From assembly GCA_002333205.1 (NCBI GenBank), contig DDAD01000112.1, positions 8,413 through 15,133 of the forward strand: a stretch of 6,721 nucleotides of DNA, read 5' to 3'. The stretch is from Pedobacter sp. UBA2067. Lineage in GTDB: Bacteria > Bacteroidota > Bacteroidia > Sphingobacteriales > Sphingobacteriaceae. Shown here piece after piece: positions 6,341 to 6,721 of the stretch; the stretch's first letter is position 1, and each line of letters starts with the position of its first letter. The translations under genes and the position numbers were made by a program. A model generated the notes under the pieces. That model worked only from the letters and a program-made list of their open reading frames with translations. It was not told the origin of the DNA and did not search any database.

Positions 6341-6515
6341 TAATTATTTTAATAAGTTAATCGAATGAGTAAATCTTAGTTGATCCTTATTCCGAATAGT
6401 AAACGAGGAAATTACCGCTCTATTGTATCAAATTGCTCGTGGTGGAAACCATTTGAAAGAAGCTTTGTTATAATTACCTGTTTCAATAATATTACAAATT
6501 AAAAAATAATAAACC
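6341..6515. promoter_or_regulatory. Divergent intergenic region between the LysM/RlpA-like gene and dps
   Basis: A 175-bp A/T-rich region between two outward-facing start codons that must hold both promoters. I see no ORF, strong hairpin or tandem repeat. The last 30 bp before dps are nearly pure A/T, typical of leaders in this phylum that lack Shine-Dalgarno sequences. A short inverted repeat AATAG (6395-6399) / CTATT (6420-6424) is present but too short to call an operator. Dps genes are often controlled by peroxide or stationary-phase regulators, but no recognisable site is visible here. Confidence 0.5.
6452..6482 (+). promoter_or_regulatory. Possible Bacteroidota-type promoter for dps
   Basis: TTTG at 6452-6455 is followed after 19 bp by TACCTGTT (6475-6482). 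The first fits the -33 TTTG box fully; the second fits TAnnTTTG only at TA and two further bases. A start near 6490 would give a leader of about 26 nt before the ATG at 6516. A TATAAT at 6469-6474 also lies here but has no suitably spaced -35 partner. Weak call, made mainly from position. Confidence 0.25.
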
Positions 6516-6721
6516 ATGGACGCAAAAGAAATAAGCTTAGACGAGCAAGAAGTTAAACCAGTTGTTGATCTTTTAAATGACTATCTAGCTAATTATCATA
6601 TACATTACCAGAAATTAAGAGGATGTCATTGGAATATCAAAGGTCAGAACTTTTTTACTTTACATGTTAAATTCGAAGAGTTATATACCGAAGCTCAGAC
6701 TACTATAGACGAAATTGCGGC
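6516..6721 (+). CDS. dps: Dps family DNA-protection/ferritin-like protein, N-terminal part (runs off right edge)
   Basis: The first 68 codons of a Dps protein, cut by the window end. The ferroxidase motifs are clear. His38-Trp39 lies in GCHWNIKG, His50 in NFFTLHVKFEELY, and Asp65 in TIDEIA. With a constant offset of 7 these match His31, His43 and Asp58 of Listeria innocua Dps; the last ligand (Glu62 there) would fall at residue 69, just past the edge. Dps forms a 12-subunit cytosolic shell that oxidises Fe(II) with hydrogen peroxide, stores iron and protects DNA. The N-terminus is short and acidic with few Lys or Arg residues, so DNA binding through an N-terminal tail is not evident. The gene is divergent from the LysM gene, with an A/T-rich leader. 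Confidence 0.92.
   Translation, partial: MDAKEISLDEQEVKPVVDLLNDYLANYHIHYQKLRGCHWNIKGQNFFTLHVKFEELYTEAQTTIDEIA

Noticed and set aside
6395..6424. AATAG / CTATT inverted repeat upstream of dps as an OxyR-like operator.
   Set aside because: The arms are only 5 bp and the spacing does not fit the ATAG-n7-CTAT pattern; likely chance in A/T-rich DNA.
1..6721. CRISPR arrays, tRNA/rRNA, insertion sequences, prophage or defence genes.
   Set aside because: Reading both strands showed no repeat-spacer pattern, cloverleaf, transposase, integrase or terminal repeats; gene content is uniform housekeeping.

Overview
The window looks like chromosomal DNA of a Bacteroidota bacterium, most likely Sphingobacteriaceae (Pedobacter/Sphingobacterium-like). 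The reasons are protein-level: a DUF4296 lipoprotein, the style of the MutS2, CoA-transferase and Dps sequences, a LysM protein ending in an RlpA-like barrel, A/T-rich leaders without clear Shine-Dalgarno sequences, and moderate-to-low GC. This placement is inferred from remembered family resemblance; no search was run.

Layout from left to right. Bases 1-324 (minus) hold the N-terminal part of a YggS/PLPBP-type PLP-binding protein that runs off the left edge. A 70-bp divergent gap separates it from a plus-strand run: a DUF4296 lipoprotein (395-757), mutS2 (754-3126, start overlapping the lipoprotein stop as ATGA), then the two subunits of a succinyl-CoA:3-ketoacid CoA-transferase, scoA (3148-3852) and scoB (3863-4522). 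scoB meets a minus-strand pair end to end in a shared TTAA. That pair is a LysM/RlpA-like exported protein (6340-5159) followed by a uridine-kinase-family protein (5169-4519), with their ends overlapping by 11 bp. A 175-bp divergent region (6341-6515) then leads to a Dps ferritin-like gene cut by the right edge.

The most notable observation is that mutS2 carries an in-frame TAG at 1741-1743. The reading frame is the same on both sides, and the whole locus has the normal MutS2 length (790 codons counting the TAG). The stop falls between the N-terminal core/lever half and the Walker A motif, so the ordinary product would be a 329-residue fragment without ATPase or Smr nuclease. This is best explained by a single nonsense substitution or a sequencing error. 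Programmed readthrough or a two-polypeptide MutS2 are less likely.

The rest is core metabolism and housekeeping: PLP homeostasis, ketoacid/CoA exchange, nucleoside salvage, cell-envelope function and iron/oxidative protection. I see no CRISPR array, tRNA, rRNA, insertion sequence, phage gene or defence cassette, and I do not see a new multi-gene system. Secondary points are diverged base-recognition residues in the uridine-kinase-like protein and loss of the DRGP segment in the RlpA-like domain.
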